A stretch of DNA of 9,140 nt, taken from contig DHIR01000197.1 of NCBI GenBank assembly GCA_002403905.1, positions 399 through 9,538 on the forward strand. The letters are read 5' to 3'. Position 1 is the first letter of the stretch. Each line of letters starts with the position of its first letter. Positions 1 through 6,850 of this stretch are shown here, in pieces. Both the position numbers and the translations under genes were made by a program. The notes beneath the pieces were generated by a model that was given only the letters and a program-made list of their open reading frames with translations, did no database searches and had not been told where the DNA came from. The stretch comes from Mucilaginibacter sp. UBA4741. Its GTDB lineage: Bacteria > Bacteroidota > Bacteroidia > Sphingobacteriales > Sphingobacteriaceae.

Positions 1-41
1 AAAAACAAAACTAAAACTTATTATAATCCAAAAATAAAAAA

Positions 42-67
42 GCCCCGCCACTTGGCGGGTCTTTTTT
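42..67 (-). terminator. Intrinsic terminator after the DUF5362-like gene
   Basis: CCCGCC (44-49) pairs with GGCGGG (54-59), and the A-T pair at 50/53 may close the loop further. T/A runs flank both sides: plus 62-67 is T6, and the minus strand also reads into T6. It lies about 20 bp past the stop of the minus-strand gene ending at 86, so it most probably terminates that gene. The symmetric runs would let it work in both directions. Confidence 0.85.
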
Positions 68-85
68 ATTTTAGGATTATAACTT

Positions 86-577
86 TTACCTATGGTGCAT
101 TATTACAGCAGCTACTATTATACCGCCTATTAATAATAAACCATACAGGCATAAAACAGCAATTAGTATGATGCCTTTGATCTTAAAAAACAGCTTAAGT
201 TTGCCAAATGCTATACTTAACTGTACAGAATCTCCCAGCTCGATCGCCTGTTTTACACCAGTACCAAATTGATATAGGTTAAGCGAGATAAAAAAATACA
301 CAACTGCCAGCGACCCATACAGAACAAAGCCGCCTATGCCGCCTAACATAGCCGGGAAAGGCCTTGGGCTAGATGTATAATGCGGCAAAGAAGATAAAAG
401 CGACATTATTACCCCGAAAAAAAGGCCCAGCAACACTAAAAATCCGGCACCTATAAAGCCCATTATACCTAGAAACTTGGCCCATCTGCCGGTTTCATAT
501 AAATAAAATTGTGCGTCTTGCAATAATACTAGCCCTGCTGGTTGGGCAGGGATAATTGGTTCATTAGTTTCTTCCAT
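86..577 (-). CDS. DUF5362-like small integral membrane protein
   Basis: The product is a 163-residue membrane protein of unknown function. A polar N-terminus (about residues 1-33, rich in Pro, Glu and Gln) is followed by three hydrophobic segments at about 35-62, 76-101 and 133-160. A short Pro/Ser loop separates the first two. The stretches LYETGRWAKFLGI before the first helix and ELGDSVQLSIAFGKLK before the third look like the conserved blocks of the Bacteroidota DUF5362 family. That family name is from memory, not a search. The gene starts at an ATG, 67 bp downstream of mgtE on the same strand, so it could be read through from mgtE or from the weak candidate promoter in the gap. A terminator follows it directly. 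No catalytic motif is visible, and its role is unknown. Confidence 0.8.
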   Translation of the reverse strand: MEETNEPIIPAQPAGLVLLQDAQFYLYETGRWAKFLGIMGFIGAGFLVLLGLFFGVIMSLLSSLPHYTSSPRPFPAMLGGIGGFVLYGSLAVVYFFISLNLYQFGTGVKQAIELGDSVQLSIAFGKLKLFFKIKGIILIAVLCLYGLLLIGGIIVAAVIMHHR

Positions 578-599
578 TGTTTAAGGTTTTTAGTTTAGC

Positions 600-629
600 T
601 AAAGTTATAAACTATTTAAAAAGAAACAA
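600..629 (-). promoter_or_regulatory. Candidate Bacteroidota promoter for the DUF5362-like gene
   Basis: Read on the minus strand there is a TTG (627-629), 19 bp, then TAACTTTA (600-607). This is one base off the TAnnTTTG -7 box and has near-consensus spacing. A 10-bp palindrome, TTTAGCTAAA, overlaps the downstream edge. The start codon is 23 bp further on. The match is partial, and readthrough from mgtE is the alternative. Confidence 0.35.
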
Positions 630-644
630 GCTAACTCGCTAAAA

Positions 645-2057
645 TTAAGGTTTGAGCCCATGCACCAACGCGGCGTGCTGTACAACAGGATGCAAAATAT
701 CATGCATAATGATTGATGCGATACTGAAATAGATGATCAGTCCGGTTACATCTACCAATGTAGCCACAAAAGGCGCGGATGATGTTGCCGGGTCGGCCCC
801 TAGTTTTTTTAATACCAGGGGCAGCATAGAGCCTGCCAATGAACCCCAAAGCACAACACCTATTAATGCAAAGCCTACTGTAAAGGCTATAAGCAGCCAG
901 TGCGGCCCGTAAACGGTGCTAAACATGCTCCAAACGCTTATCCTAAAGAAACCTATGATCCCTAAAATTATACCCAGCATTAATCCCGAAAGCAACTCGC
1001 GGCGCATAACGCGCCACCAATCGGCAACCGTAACTTCGCCCAATGCCATAGCCTGTATAATTAATGTTGATGCCTGCGAGCCGCTGTTACCCCCGCTTGA
1101 TATAATCAGCGGTAAAAAGAAAGCCAAGGCAACAACCAAACCTATTTCATCGCCAAAATACCCCATGGCGCTAGCGGTTAGCATTTCTCCTAAAAATAAA
1201 ACTATCAACCAGCCTACACGCTTTCTTACCAGCTTAAACAGGTTAATATCCAGGTAAGGTTCGTCCAATGCCTCTGTACCACCAATCTTTTGGATATCTT
1301 CTGTGTACTCTTCATTTGCTATCCAAAGGATATCATCCACCGTAACAATACCTAGTAGTATATTCTCATCATCGGTAACCGGCAACGCGGTACGATTGTT
1401 CATCCTGAATATATTGATAGCCTCCTCCTGCGGATCAGTAGCTTTTAGGGCGACGAGCCTACCATCCATCAACTGGCTTATTTTGGTATCGGGGTCAACC
1501 AATAATATTTCGCGTATGCGGATATCATCCAATAAAACACCTTTATCGCCCAAAACATAAATTACGTCGATGGTTTCAGAGTTTTTACCAAATTTCCGGA
1601 TATGCTCCAGTACACGGTTAACGTCCCAGCTTTTTTTAACAGCGATATAGTCGGGCGTCATTAACCGGCCCACGCTATCTTCTTTATAACCTAACAGAGA
1701 TAATGTTTCTTTCCTATCGGCCGGCGAAAGGTGTAGTATCAGCGCTTTTACCGCATCGCCATGTAATTCGCCCAGAAAAGCTGTACGATCATCAGGCGGC
1801 AGTTCAGTAATTATCTCGGAAATTTTTGTACCGGGCAGTTTTTTTATGATACGTTCCTGCGTAGGAAAATCCAGGATACGGAACACATTAACCGCGCGGT
1901 TAATAGATAAGGTTTCAATAAACAAGGCGCCATATTCCGGAAGTTCGTCTATCAGTTCTTCAACGTCTGATATATTTAGGTTGTTAAGGTAGTCGCGCAG
2001 CTGTTGTTTATCCTTTTGCTCCAGCAACAATTCTATTTGTTCAACCATTTCTTCCAT
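645..2057 (-). CDS. mgtE: Magnesium transporter MgtE
   Basis: The product is a 470-residue Mg2+ channel/transporter of the inner membrane, full length for the family. The order is typical. First comes an acidic helical MgtE N domain (about 1-125) with the LPPDDRTAFLGEL repeat region. Next is the linker SVGRLMTPDYIAV (128-140), then a tandem CBS pair (about 130-250) that senses cytosolic Mg2+. The C-terminal half has five membrane segments (about 281-455). The pore carries the hallmark SGGNSGSQAST (320-331) and ATLVDVTGL (432-440). The Asp in the latter matches the family's Mg2+-binding pore residue. The minus-strand sequence before the ATG contains AGAGG about 7 nt upstream, a plausible ribosome site. 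It is divergent from ychF across a 188-bp gap, and the DUF5362-like gene follows. No M-box-like leader fits in the short upstream region, so control may be mainly through the CBS domain. Confidence 0.97.
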   Translation of the reverse strand: MEEMVEQIELLLEQKDKQQLRDYLNNLNISDVEELIDELPEYGALFIETLSINRAVNVFRILDFPTQERIIKKLPGTKISEIITELPPDDRTAFLGELHGDAVKALILHLSPADRKETLSLLGYKEDSVGRLMTPDYIAVKKSWDVNRVLEHIRKFGKNSETIDVIYVLGDKGVLLDDIRIREILLVDPDTKISQLMDGRLVALKATDPQEEAINIFRMNNRTALPVTDDENILLGIVTVDDILWIANEEYTEDIQKIGGTEALDEPYLDINLFKLVRKRVGWLIVLFLGEMLTASAMGYFGDEIGLVVALAFFLPLIISSGGNSGSQASTLIIQAMALGEVTVADWWRVMRRELLSGLMLGIILGIIGFFRISVWSMFSTVYGPHWLLIAFTVGFALIGVVLWGSLAGSMLPLVLKKLGADPATSSAPFVATLVDVTGLIIYFSIASIIMHDILHPVVQHAALVHGLKP

Positions 2058-2148
2058 AATATCGCCTCTTTTTACATGGGTTTACAGTTCCTGTTTAATT
2101 GGTGCAAAAGTCGTTTATTTTTTCAAATTATAAGGTAGTATTTTCTGT

Positions 2149-2156
2149 TATCTTTG
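2149..2156 (+). promoter_or_regulatory. Candidate -7 box of the ychF promoter
   Basis: TATCTTTG is an exact match to the Bacteroidota -7 consensus TAnnTTTG. It predicts a transcript start near 2161-2165 and a leader of about 80 nt that contains the whole heptad palindrome at 2167-2234. I did not find a convincing -33 TTG at the right distance. Confidence 0.6.
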
Positions 2157-2166
2157 CGCTTTTAAA

Positions 2167-2234
2167 AAGATACAAGAATCATGAAACAAGAGTTAAGACT
2201 TGTCCTGATTCTTGCATCTTGACTCTTGATTCTT
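2167..2234. repeat. Heptad-built imperfect palindrome, copy 1 (ychF leader)
   Basis: The two 33-nt arms (2167-2199 and 2202-2234) match at about 24 of 33 positions, plus two wobble pairs. Each arm is itself a run of degenerate 7-bp units of the type CAAGAAT, CAAGAGT. The left half from 2173 matches copy 2 (from 3358) at 27 of 32 bases, so the two are copies of one repeat family. It ends 11 bp before the ychF start codon. Confidence 0.75.
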
Positions 2235-2245
2235 AAAATAAAAAT

Positions 2246-3349
2246 ATGGCTTTACAATGTGGTATAGTAGGTTTGCCAAATGTGGGTAAATCAACTCTTT
2301 TTAATTGCTTATCAAATGCTAAGGCGCAGGCGGCTAACTTTCCGTTTTGTACCATCGAGCCAAATGTAGGCGTAATTACAGTTCCGGATGAGCGCTTGGT
2401 GAAACTGACAGAAATAGTGCAACCAAAAGCAATTGTGCCAAACACAATTGAAATTGTTGACATAGCCGGCCTGGTAAAGGGTGCCAGCAAAGGCGAAGGA
2501 TTGGGCAACCAGTTTTTGGGTAATATACGCTCTACCAATGCTATTTTGCACGTATTACGTTGTTTTGATAATGACAATGTTATACACGTTGATGGAAGTG
2601 TTGACCCTATCCGTGATAAAGAAATTATTGATACAGAACTGCAACTAAAGGACCTTGACAGTATTGAAAAGAAAATACAAAAGGTAGAGAAAATGGCTAA
2701 AACCGGTGGCGACAAAGAGGCTAAAAAAACCTTTGATGTGCTTACCGTTTATAAAGAGCATTTGCTAAAAGGCAAATCGGCCCGTACTGCCCCGGTTGCT
2801 GACGAGGATAAAGAATACATTGCCGACCTATGGTTGTTAACGGCTAAACCGGTACTATACGTTTGTAATGTTGATGAAGCATCAGTAAATACCGGCAACG
2901 CTTATGTAGACAAGGTTAAAGAAGCCGTAAAGGACGAAAATGCCGGTGTATTAGTAATATCAGCACAAATTGAGGCAGAAATTGCCGAACTGGAATCGTT
3001 TGAAGAACGCGAAATGTTTTTGAATGATATGGGCCTAACCGAGTCGGGCGTAAATAAGCTAATTAAGGCCGCTTACAAGCTACTTCATTTGGCTACCTAC
3101 TTCACTGCAGGCGTACAGGAAGTACGCGCCTGGACCATCACCCAGGGCTTTACAGCCCCACAAGCGGCCGGGGTTATCCATACCGATTTTGAAAAAGGAT
3201 TTATCCGCGCCGAGGTTATTAAATATGATGATTTTGTAAAATACAACGGATCTGAAGCAGCTATTAAAGAAGCCGGAAAACTAGGCGTTGAAGGCAAAAC
3301 TTATGTGGTTGTTGATGGAGATGTGATGCATTTCCGCTTCAACGTGTAA
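2246..3349 (+). CDS. ychF: Redox-regulated ATPase YchF (OLA1/EngD-type P-loop protein)
   Basis: The product is a 367-residue cytosolic P-loop NTPase that associates with ribosomes. It belongs to the Obg-related TRAFAC class but prefers ATP. The visible parts are the Walker A motif GLPNVGKST (9-17), a switch I region with FCTIEPNVG (34-42) and a switch II motif DIAGLVKGA (72-80). In switch II, Leu replaces the usual catalytic Gln, the mark of HAS-NTPases. The G4 position reads NVDE (208-211) instead of NKxD, which in this family explains ATP preference. A helical coiled-coil insert spans about 130-200. A C-terminal TGS domain spans about 281-365 and ends in the typical VVDGDVMHFRFNV. The length matches the family (about 363). 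The ATG follows an A-rich stretch without a clear Shine-Dalgarno. Related palindromic repeats lie on both sides of the gene. It is monocistronic here. Confidence 0.98.
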   Translation: MALQCGIVGLPNVGKSTLFNCLSNAKAQAANFPFCTIEPNVGVITVPDERLVKLTEIVQPKAIVPNTIEIVDIAGLVKGASKGEGLGNQFLGNIRSTNAILHVLRCFDNDNVIHVDGSVDPIRDKEIIDTELQLKDLDSIEKKIQKVEKMAKTGGDKEAKKTFDVLTVYKEHLLKGKSARTAPVADEDKEYIADLWLLTAKPVLYVCNVDEASVNTGNAYVDKVKEAVKDENAGVLVISAQIEAEIAELESFEEREMFLNDMGLTESGVNKLIKAAYKLLHLATYFTAGVQEVRAWTITQGFTAPQAAGVIHTDFEKGFIRAEVIKYDDFVKYNGSEAAIKEAGKLGVEGKTYVVVDGDVMHFRFNV

Positions 3350-3352
3350 GTT

Positions 3353-3416
3353 AGATTCAAGAATCAAGAGACAAGAATTAAGACTGATCTTTTCTTGACT
3401 CTTAATTCTTGAATCT
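3353..3416. repeat. Heptad-built palindrome, copy 2 (between convergent genes)
   Basis: The 25-nt arms at 3353-3377 and 3392-3416 match at 23 of 25 positions around a 14-nt loop. The arms consist of 7-bp units such as CAAGAAT, CAAGAGA, CAAGAAT, TAAGACT. It sits 3 bp after the ychF stop and 1 bp before the phosphoesterase stop, filling the convergent gap. A T4 run (3416-3419) follows on the plus strand. Because it is AT-rich, it could be a weak bidirectional terminator as well as a dispersed repeat. Confidence 0.85.
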
Positions 3417-3417
3417 T

Positions 3418-4593
3418 TTAACCTTTCCTCAAAGTTATCACCGTGATCTCCGGCCATATCCCTACCCTGCCTTTAAGGCCCAGGAAACCGAAGCCGCGAT
3501 TAACGTACAGATACCTGTCTTTCTGTTTATATAACCCGGCCCATTGTTTGTAAACATATTTAATGGGGCTCCATTTAAAACCGAACAGCTCTATACCAAA
3601 CTGCGCGCCATGTGTATGGCCGGCAAGCGTTAAATGGATATGTTTTAAATGATTTAATGTTTTAGCTTCCCAGTGTGATGGATCGTGCGACATTAGGATT
3701 TTAACCTGATCATCGTCCACATTTTTAATAGCGTTTTCCAGGTCGCCGTATTTATGAAAACCGCCCTTGCCCCAGTTTTCTACGCCTATTAAAGCTATAG
3801 ACTGTCCATCCTTTTCAATTTTTACAGATTCATCTAATAGCAAGCGGAAACCGATTTTTTTATGAACGTCTTTTAAATCAACCAAGTTAGCGGCTTTTGC
3901 AGCTTCGCTGGGCCATTGCATATAGTCGCCATAGTCATGATTGCCTAATACCGAGTACTTGCCATGTGGCGCTTGCAAACGGGCAAACGATGAGATCCAG
4001 GGGTCCATCTCGGTAGCCTTGTTGTTCACCAAATCGCCGGTGAACAGGATGACATCACTATGCTGCGCGTTAACCAGGTCAATCCCTTTGTTTACACCTT
4101 TAGCATCGCTAAAGCTGCCGGCGTGGATATCAGATAACTGCGTGATCTTAAATCCGTCAAAAGCCGCAGGCAGATCAGGGAAATGCAACGTTTCTTTATG
4201 TACCTGGTAATGGTGCCGCCCACGCGTCAGCCCAAATAATAAACCCAAAAACGGAATAGCGGCAACAACCAGCGCCAATTGACTAACCCAAACACTGCGC
4301 GGCGGGAAACCTTGAAACATACGCACCACATCCTCAATTAGTAAAACCGGCGTACCTAAAATCTTGGGAACTGCGGATAGTAACAGCAGCGACATCAGCC
4401 AGGAAACTCCGCCTTGTACTGCGCCCCTTTTGCGGCCGAAAATAGTGTACACAACACCGATAAGTATTAAAATATCAGCCGACCAATAAGCCCAGTGCCA
4501 GGCCGGATTTGCTGTCAACGTTTCGACAGCGGTGTAGAAATAAACATCGGCAAACAGCCAAAGTAGTATTATATAGAGAACTCTTTTCTTCAT
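3418..4593 (-). CDS. Membrane-anchored metallophosphoesterase (YkuE/YaeI type)
   Basis: The product is a 391-residue two-part protein. The first 120 or so residues hold about four hydrophobic segments (about 4-22, 37-52, 63-85, 103-122) that anchor it in the inner membrane. A calcineurin-like phosphoesterase domain fills about 140-390. All the di-metal motifs are present: SDIHAG (154-159), TGDLVNN (185-191), GNHD (217-220), MSHDP (301-305) and AGHTHGAQ (324-331). The enzyme should therefore be active on a phosphoester or pyrophosphate. Relatives of this type include the lipid-linked UDP-diacylglucosamine pyrophosphatases (LpxG of Chlamydia) and YkuE/YaeI, but the substrate cannot be read from the sequence. 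It converges with ychF and has no close partner. Upstream lies a 418-bp gene-free region with a 42-bp tandem repeat. Confidence 0.93.
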   Translation of the reverse strand: MKKRVLYIILLWLFADVYFYTAVETLTANPAWHWAYWSADILILIGVVYTIFGRKRGAVQGGVSWLMSLLLLSAVPKILGTPVLLIEDVVRMFQGFPPRSVWVSQLALVVAAIPFLGLLFGLTRGRHHYQVHKETLHFPDLPAAFDGFKITQLSDIHAGSFSDAKGVNKGIDLVNAQHSDVILFTGDLVNNKATEMDPWISSFARLQAPHGKYSVLGNHDYGDYMQWPSEAAKAANLVDLKDVHKKIGFRLLLDESVKIEKDGQSIALIGVENWGKGGFHKYGDLENAIKNVDDDQVKILMSHDPSHWEAKTLNHLKHIHLTLAGHTHGAQFGIELFGFKWSPIKYVYKQWAGLYKQKDRYLYVNRGFGFLGLKGRVGIWPEITVITLRKG

Positions 4594-4668
4594 TATATAG
4601 GGGTAGACGACTGGCTACCGATAATATTTTAAATTAAATCAAAAACTTGGTCACACCTGTGTCATTGC

Positions 4669-4809
4669 TTTTACCGGTAGTAAAAATTACCATTTATCGG
4701 GCATTGGGCGTTTTACCGGTAGTAAAAAATGGCGCGTTCCGGGTATCGGGCTTAATGCCGGTAGTAAAAAATGGCATTTATCGGGCATTAGGGTTTATAC
4801 AGGTAGTAA
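4669..4809. repeat. 42-bp tandem repeat array, about 3.4 copies
   Basis: Three full 42-bp units (4669-4710, 4711-4752, 4753-4794) and a partial fourth (4795-4809) are present. Each contains CGGTAGTAAA or a one-base variant near its start. In units 1 and 2 this is the inverted motif TTTTAC, CGGTA, GTAAAA, and units 3 and 4 are eroded. The unit length is a multiple of three, so a plus-strand frame from TTG 4647 stays open to 4892 as 14-residue repeats (PVVKNGIYRALG type). No family resemblance, ATG or promoter supports translation. The rest of the 4594-5011 gap holds only the minus-strand -7 box and the promoter of the decayed tRNA. Confidence 0.9.
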
Positions 4810-4930
4810 ATATTTTAGTTAAGTTATTTAAAATCAAATATTTAAAAAAAGTATCGGCTATTTTTACCGGATTTACCAATTTTAAAAATTGATGAGTAAA
4901 GTATGACAAAGTACGTTTTGGGGAATCAAT

Positions 4931-4938
4931 CAAAGATA
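4931..4938 (-). promoter_or_regulatory. Candidate minus-strand -7 box upstream of the phosphoesterase
   Basis: On the minus strand this reads TATCTTTG, an exact TAnnTTTG match and identical to the box before ychF. The next minus-strand gene is the phosphoesterase starting at 4593. If used, the transcript would have a leader of about 330 nt containing the whole 42-bp repeat array. No -33 element was recognised. Confidence 0.4.
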
Positions 4939-5011
4939 CGAAAAATGGGGCGCTTATAAAAACTGCGTGCGCTTTATCGTTTGCAATTTTATGTATTTGC
5001 CACATATAATT

Positions 5012-5082
5012 GCTCCCGTAGTTCAATGGATAGAATTATGGTTTCCGGTACCATCGATATGAATTCGAATCTCGTCAGGGCA
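5012..5082 (+). pseudogene. Decayed tRNA-Arg(CCG) copy
   Basis: It is nearly identical to the intact tRNA-Arg at 6569-6640 through the D arm, anticodon arm (loop TTCCGGT, anticodon CCG) and T loop. The acceptor 3' strand is damaged: CAGGGC replaces CGGGAGC, one base shorter, so it no longer pairs with GCTCCCG. The T stem has an A-C mismatch from GAATT in place of GAGTT. Position 26 is also changed (T for G). The upstream box is TGTATTTG (4992-4999), one base off the consensus that the intact copy matches exactly. About 20 bp of upstream sequence are also shared, so promoter and gene were copied together. Confidence 0.8.
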
Positions 5083-5085
5083 CAA

Positions 5086-5129
5086 AACTGGACAGGCGGC
5101 AAAATTTCGCCGCCTGTCCAGTTGTTTTT
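5086..5129 (+). terminator. Strong intrinsic terminator, 15-bp perfect stem
   Basis: AACTGGACAGGCGGC (5086-5100) pairs perfectly with 5109-5123 around the loop AAAATTTC, then G and T5 (5125-5129). It starts 3 bp after the decayed tRNA and would end its transcript. On the minus strand it lies 20-60 bp past the oxidoreductase stop and is followed by TTTTG, so it may serve both directions. Confidence 0.9.
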
Positions 5130-5149
5130 AGATACTTTTTTAATTTTCT

Positions 5150-6319
5150 TTATATCGTGTAAGTTGTCCATTTTTCATTGCTGACATTGGACGCTACCAC
5201 ATTATCTATAAATGCCATGCCGCGTAAACCTTCGTTGATAGAAGGAAAATCAAGCCATTCCGGTTTAGGTTCTCTTCCTTCAATCTTTGCGCCAAGGGCT
5301 AATACAAAGTTTTTATAAAGGTTGGCAAACGCTTCCAGATAGCCTTCGGGGTGTCCACCGGGTGTACGGCAATTGGATGTCGCGCTGTTAGATAGCCGGT
5401 CGGTGTATCCGCTGCCTGCTCTCAGGGTTTCGGCCGGCCTATCAAACCACCGCACCGTCAAAGTGTTGGGTTCCATCTGCGACCATTCTAAACCGCCGTT
5501 TTCGCCATATATGCGTAGGCGAAGCGAGTTTTCCTCACCGGCAGCTACCTGGCTTGCCATCAGGGTACCTGTGGCATCTTGTTCAAACCGAAGCAGAACG
5601 GCTCCATCGTCATCAAGCATGCGGCCATCAACCACGATATTAAGCGCGGCGTTAAGCGCGGTGATCTTGAGTCCAGATACATACTCCGCCAGATGTGCTG
5701 CGTGAGTACCTATATCGCCCATGCAGCCGGCTTTGCCGGATTTCGACGGATCGGTGCGCCAGGATGCCTGCGCATTTCCTTCCCGCTCGGACAGGCGGCT
5801 AAGCCAGCCCTGAAAATATTCTACATATATCTTCCTGACTTTTCCGAGTTTGCCGGATTTGATGATCTCCCGGGCCTCTTTAACCAGGGGATAGCCCGCG
5901 TAAGTATGTGTAAGCAATAGCATCAGGCCGGTTTCTGCTAATTTTTCCTGCAAGAGTTTTGCCTCTTGAAGTGTAAAGGTGATCGGTTTTTCGATAACCA
6001 CGTTGAAGCCGCATTCAAGGGCTTTCATTGCAGGTGCAAAGTGCGCGAAATTTGGTGTAACGATGGTTACAAAATCCATACGCTCGTGCGGCGGACGCAC
6101 TGCTTCCTTGTCAAGCATCTCAATATAAGATGTATAGATCCGCTCTTCGGGCAGGAATAACAACTTTCCGCTTTCGCGGGCTACTTCAGGGTTGATACTT
6201 AAAGCACCGCAAACTAATTCAACCTGTCCGTCCATGTTTATGGCGAGCCGGTGGATAGCGCCGATGAAAGCGTCTTTACCTCCACCGATCATACCCATAC
6301 GCAATTTTCTTGTGTTCAT
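5150..6319 (-). CDS. Gfo/Idh/MocA-family NAD(P)-dependent oxidoreductase
   Basis: The product is a 389-residue cytosolic dehydrogenase, probably acting on a sugar, cyclitol or their derivatives. The N-terminal Rossmann fold carries the dinucleotide loop GMIGGGKDAFIG (9-20). FVTIVTPNFAH (83-93) leads to the family signature VIEKPITFT (108-116), whose Lys111 is the expected catalytic residue. The C-terminal domain has THTYAGYP (137-144) and GDIGTHAAHL (201-210), with the usual Asp and His spaced for substrate binding. There is no Tat or Sec signal, unlike many secreted Bacteroidota members. The start is the ATG that leaves a short lead before the Rossmann motif. It stands alone between two copies of the same tRNA gene, with no sugar-catabolism partner in view. 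The exact substrate is not readable. Confidence 0.93.
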   Translation of the reverse strand: MNTRKLRMGMIGGGKDAFIGAIHRLAINMDGQVELVCGALSINPEVARESGKLLFLPEERIYTSYIEMLDKEAVRPPHERMDFVTIVTPNFAHFAPAMKALECGFNVVIEKPITFTLQEAKLLQEKLAETGLMLLLTHTYAGYPLVKEAREIIKSGKLGKVRKIYVEYFQGWLSRLSEREGNAQASWRTDPSKSGKAGCMGDIGTHAAHLAEYVSGLKITALNAALNIVVDGRMLDDDGAVLLRFEQDATGTLMASQVAAGEENSLRLRIYGENGGLEWSQMEPNTLTVRWFDRPAETLRAGSGYTDRLSNSATSNCRTPGGHPEGYLEAFANLYKNFVLALGAKIEGREPKPEWLDFPSINEGLRGMAFIDNVVASNVSNEKWTTYTI

Positions 6320-6363
6320 GTGTTTTGGTTTTTTTTGTAAAAATGTAAAATAAGATGCAGGCT

Positions 6364-6375
6364 ATCAAATTTGAT
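6364..6375. promoter_or_regulatory. Perfect 12-bp palindrome upstream of the oxidoreductase
   Basis: ATCAAATTTGAT lies 45 bp before the oxidoreductase start codon, in the stretch where its minus-strand promoter should sit. Its size and place suit a regulator's operator. This is position-based inference, because a 12-bp AT-rich palindrome can occur by chance. Confidence 0.3.
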
Positions 6376-6550
6376 GTAAAGTATTGTTTTGACTTTTTGC
6401 AACGCAGCCATGGAAAGGTATCTATATCTTAAAAGCAATTTGCTCGATCCAAGTGGATATCAATTTAAGTTATCGGTTAATATCACGCCATGTAGGGTAT
6501 CTCTTCTTTAAAATCTATATGACCAGGCATAAATGGTTGTTTCAATTTTA

Positions 6551-6558
6551 TATATTTG
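6551..6558 (+). promoter_or_regulatory. -7 box of the tRNA-Arg promoter
   Basis: TATATTTG is an exact TAnnTTTG match, 10 bp before the first base of the mature tRNA. The predicted transcript start is therefore only a few bases upstream of the tRNA, as is common for tRNA genes. Confidence 0.7.
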
Positions 6559-6568
6559 CCCCACAATT

Positions 6569-6640
6569 GCTCCCGTAGTTCAATGGATAGAATGATGGTT
6601 TCCGGTACCATCGATATGAGTTCGAATCTCGTCGGGAGCA
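6569..6640 (+). tRNA. tRNA-Arg (anticodon CCG)
   Basis: The 72-nt cloverleaf folds cleanly. Acceptor GCTCCCG pairs with CGGGAGC. The D stem is GTTC/GAAT with loop AATGGATA. The anticodon stem is ATGGT/ACCAT with loop TTCCGGT, giving anticodon CCG (reads CGG, Arg). The variable loop is CGAT. The T stem is ATGAG/CTCGT with loop TTCGAAT, and the discriminator base is A. CCA is not encoded, as CAAAA follows. It is the only intact one of three related copies in the window and serves as the left end of the 48-bp direct repeat. Confidence 0.96.
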
Positions 6641-6645
6641 CAAAA
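6598..6645 (+). repeat. attL-like 48-bp repeat inside tRNA-Arg
   Basis: This is identical over 48 bp to 7923-7970. It begins in the last pairs of the anticodon stem (GTTTCCGG), covers the rest of the tRNA and runs 5 bp past the discriminator base (CAAAA). Starting the identity at the anticodon arm fits the class of tRNA sites where the crossover is in the anticodon loop. Confidence 0.85.
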
Positions 6646-6649
6646 GCGT

Positions 6650-6676
6650 ATAGCCAGTGGTTATGGGCTTTTTTTT
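6650..6676 (+). terminator. Terminator after tRNA-Arg
   Basis: ATAGCC (6650-6655) pairs with GGTTAT (6659-6664, one G-T wobble) around the loop AGT. GGGC and T8 (6669-6676) follow. It starts 10 nt after the tRNA. It lies inside the bounded island segment, so the current tRNA terminator was probably brought by the element. Confidence 0.65.
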
Positions 6677-6688
6677 ACGTGGTTTACC

Positions 6689-6732
6689 GTAGATGCAATC
6701 TACAGGCATAGTGGTTCGAAGTTATAAACTTC
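6689..6732. other. Two perfect 15-nt mini-hairpins
   Basis: GTAGAT-GCA-ATCTAC (6689-6703) and GAAGTT-ATA-AACTTC (6718-6732) are both 6-bp perfect stems with 3-nt loops, with centres 29 bp apart. They lie in the otherwise empty 6677-6850 stretch between the tRNA terminator and the zinc-ribbon gene. They may be protein-binding inverted repeats or leader RNA structure. I see no other feature in this stretch. Confidence 0.4.
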
Positions 6733-6850
6733 TAACAGCGGGGGCAAGTAGACTTAAAATACATTGATAAGATTAAAGTAATATCAACTAAAAGGGGCTA
6801 CGCTATAATTGAGGTATCGAACACTTAATAATATTACATAAATTCAAAAA

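Noticed and set aside
2058..2148. A Mg2+ riboswitch (M-box or similar) before mgtE
   Set aside because: The upstream minus-strand space is only about 90 nt before the divergent ychF promoter, and I see no multi-helix structure of the expected kind.
2233..2715. Open frame of 160 residues on the minus strand within ychF
   Set aside because: It is fully antisense to the well-supported ychF, rich in Ser/Leu/Ile with no motif, and starts inside the gene. It is a shadow frame.
4669..4809. A CRISPR array
   Set aside because: Whole 42-bp units repeat with drift and there are no unique spacers between short constant repeats. No cas genes are present.
4647..4892. Open frame of 81 residues over the 42-bp repeats
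   Set aside because: The frame stays open because the repeat length is a multiple of three. It has only a TTG start, no promoter in a suitable place and no recognisable domain. Kept as a repeat rather than a gene.
4778..5026. Minus-strand open frame of 82 residues
   Set aside because: It begins inside the decayed tRNA and ends in the 42-bp array, with no family resemblance.
4989..5171. Minus-strand open frame of 60 residues
   Set aside because: It is made of the antisense of the decayed tRNA, the terminator hairpin and the end of the oxidoreductase.
5373..6160. Plus-strand open frames of 64-113 residues inside the oxidoreductase
   Set aside because: They lie entirely opposite a conserved enzyme gene, overlap one another, and show no motif.
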